From Bacillota bacterium (GTDB lineage: Bacteria; Bacillota; Clostridia; Lachnospirales; Cellulosilyticaceae), in contig JAEWMQ010000051.1 in assembly GCA_023393125.1 (NCBI GenBank), forward strand, positions 1 through 22,307: a DNA stretch of 22,307 bases. The letters are read 5' to 3'. The position numbers and the translations under genes are program-made. This document shows, one piece after another, positions 22,128 through 22,307 of this stretch; position 1 is the first letter of the stretch; every line of letters begins with the position of its first letter. Below the pieces are notes generated by a model that saw only the letters and a list, made by a program, of their open reading frames with translations, was not told the DNA's origin and did no database searches.

Positions 22128-22307
22128 TTAGCAAATATAATGAGCTAATACATCCACGTCAATATCATCAATGCAAGTGTCAGTAAATAAGAAGTGAAAA
22201 TCATCTACATAGAATTCACGAATTTTTCGGCAGTAAGGTCGACCGCCAGTAAAGACTTTTTTTGTTTTCATGGCATATAATTTTCCTTTAACATAGATGC
22301 GTACGCC
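22128..22307 (-). CDS. C-terminal part of an unrecognised protein (5' end beyond the window)
   Basis: A minus-strand frame open from the right edge encodes 59 residues and a TAA stop (complement of 22128-22130). It includes GVRIYVKGKLYAMKTKKVF, then GGRPYCRKIREFYVDDFHFLF, and ends DVDVLAHYIC. The composition is coding-like, with mixed charge, aromatic residues and two internal cysteines. I do not recognise the family. An internal ATG (AMKTKK) has no good ribosome site, so the gene most likely begins outside the window. It converges on serS across the shared terminator. Confidence 0.6.
   Translation of the reverse strand, partial: GVRIYVKGKLYAMKTKKVFTGGRPYCRKIREFYVDDFHFLFTDTCIDDIDVDVLAHYIC

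Noticed and set aside
1..22307. Mobile elements, CRISPR arrays, tRNA or rRNA genes
   Set aside because: No transposase or integrase, no spaced repeat array, and no cloverleaf or rRNA segment was recognised anywhere in the window.

Overview
The window is low-GC, AT-rich DNA with strong Shine-Dalgarno sequences, many intrinsic terminators, a serine T-box, a bifunctional AdhE, a YtvI-type sporulation membrane protein, a two-subunit oxygen-sensitive fumarase and a chemotaxis receptor. Together these point to an anaerobic, fermenting, motile, probably spore-forming member of the Clostridia. A Lachnospirales or Cellulosilyticum-like host is a guess from sequence character, not something proven here. 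No transposase, phage gene, CRISPR array, rRNA or tRNA was seen, and the content looks like ordinary chromosome.

Layout. (1) 1-186: the possible 3' end of an upstream gene, then three back-to-back hairpins. (2) 230-5689: a maltose/alpha-glucoside locus. It holds a LacI-family regulator (malR-like), two LacI/cre-type operators flanking a promoter, a GH13 alpha-glucosidase, a PTS EIICB permease without its own EIIA, and a MapP-type sugar-phosphate phosphatase, closed by a terminator. The order implies import of maltose as maltose 6'-phosphate, removal of the phosphate by MapP, and hydrolysis of free maltose to glucose. (3) 5934-9463: ytvI, the two class I fumarase subunits and an SppA-like membrane protease, tightly packed and partly overlapping. 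(4) 9584-12690: tandem phenylacetate-CoA ligase paralogues followed by a double-ACT protein. (5) 12825-13256: an unrecognised 127-residue protein and a bidirectional terminator. (6) 13258-16843: two divergent small lipoproteins and a double-Cache-type methyl-accepting chemotaxis protein. (7) 16887-19701 (minus strand): adhE with a roughly 150-nt leader, two Rex-like operators each overlapping a TTGACA box, and a hairpin at the predicted 5' end. (8) 19702-20314: a long stretch without a convincing gene that contains G-rich hairpins. (9) 20280-22043: promoter, serine T-box leader (specifier UCA, UGGC for acceptor pairing) and serS with terminator. (10) 22128-22307: the C-terminus of an unrecognised minus-strand gene running off the right edge.

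The strongest second-look items are the complete MapP-dependent maltose route with its two-operator promoter, the doubled Rex-like control of adhE with a structured leader, the duplicated CoA ligase/ACT operon, and the unexplained structured DNA between adhE and serS. Coordinates of regulatory sites were read by eye. No search or folding program was run.
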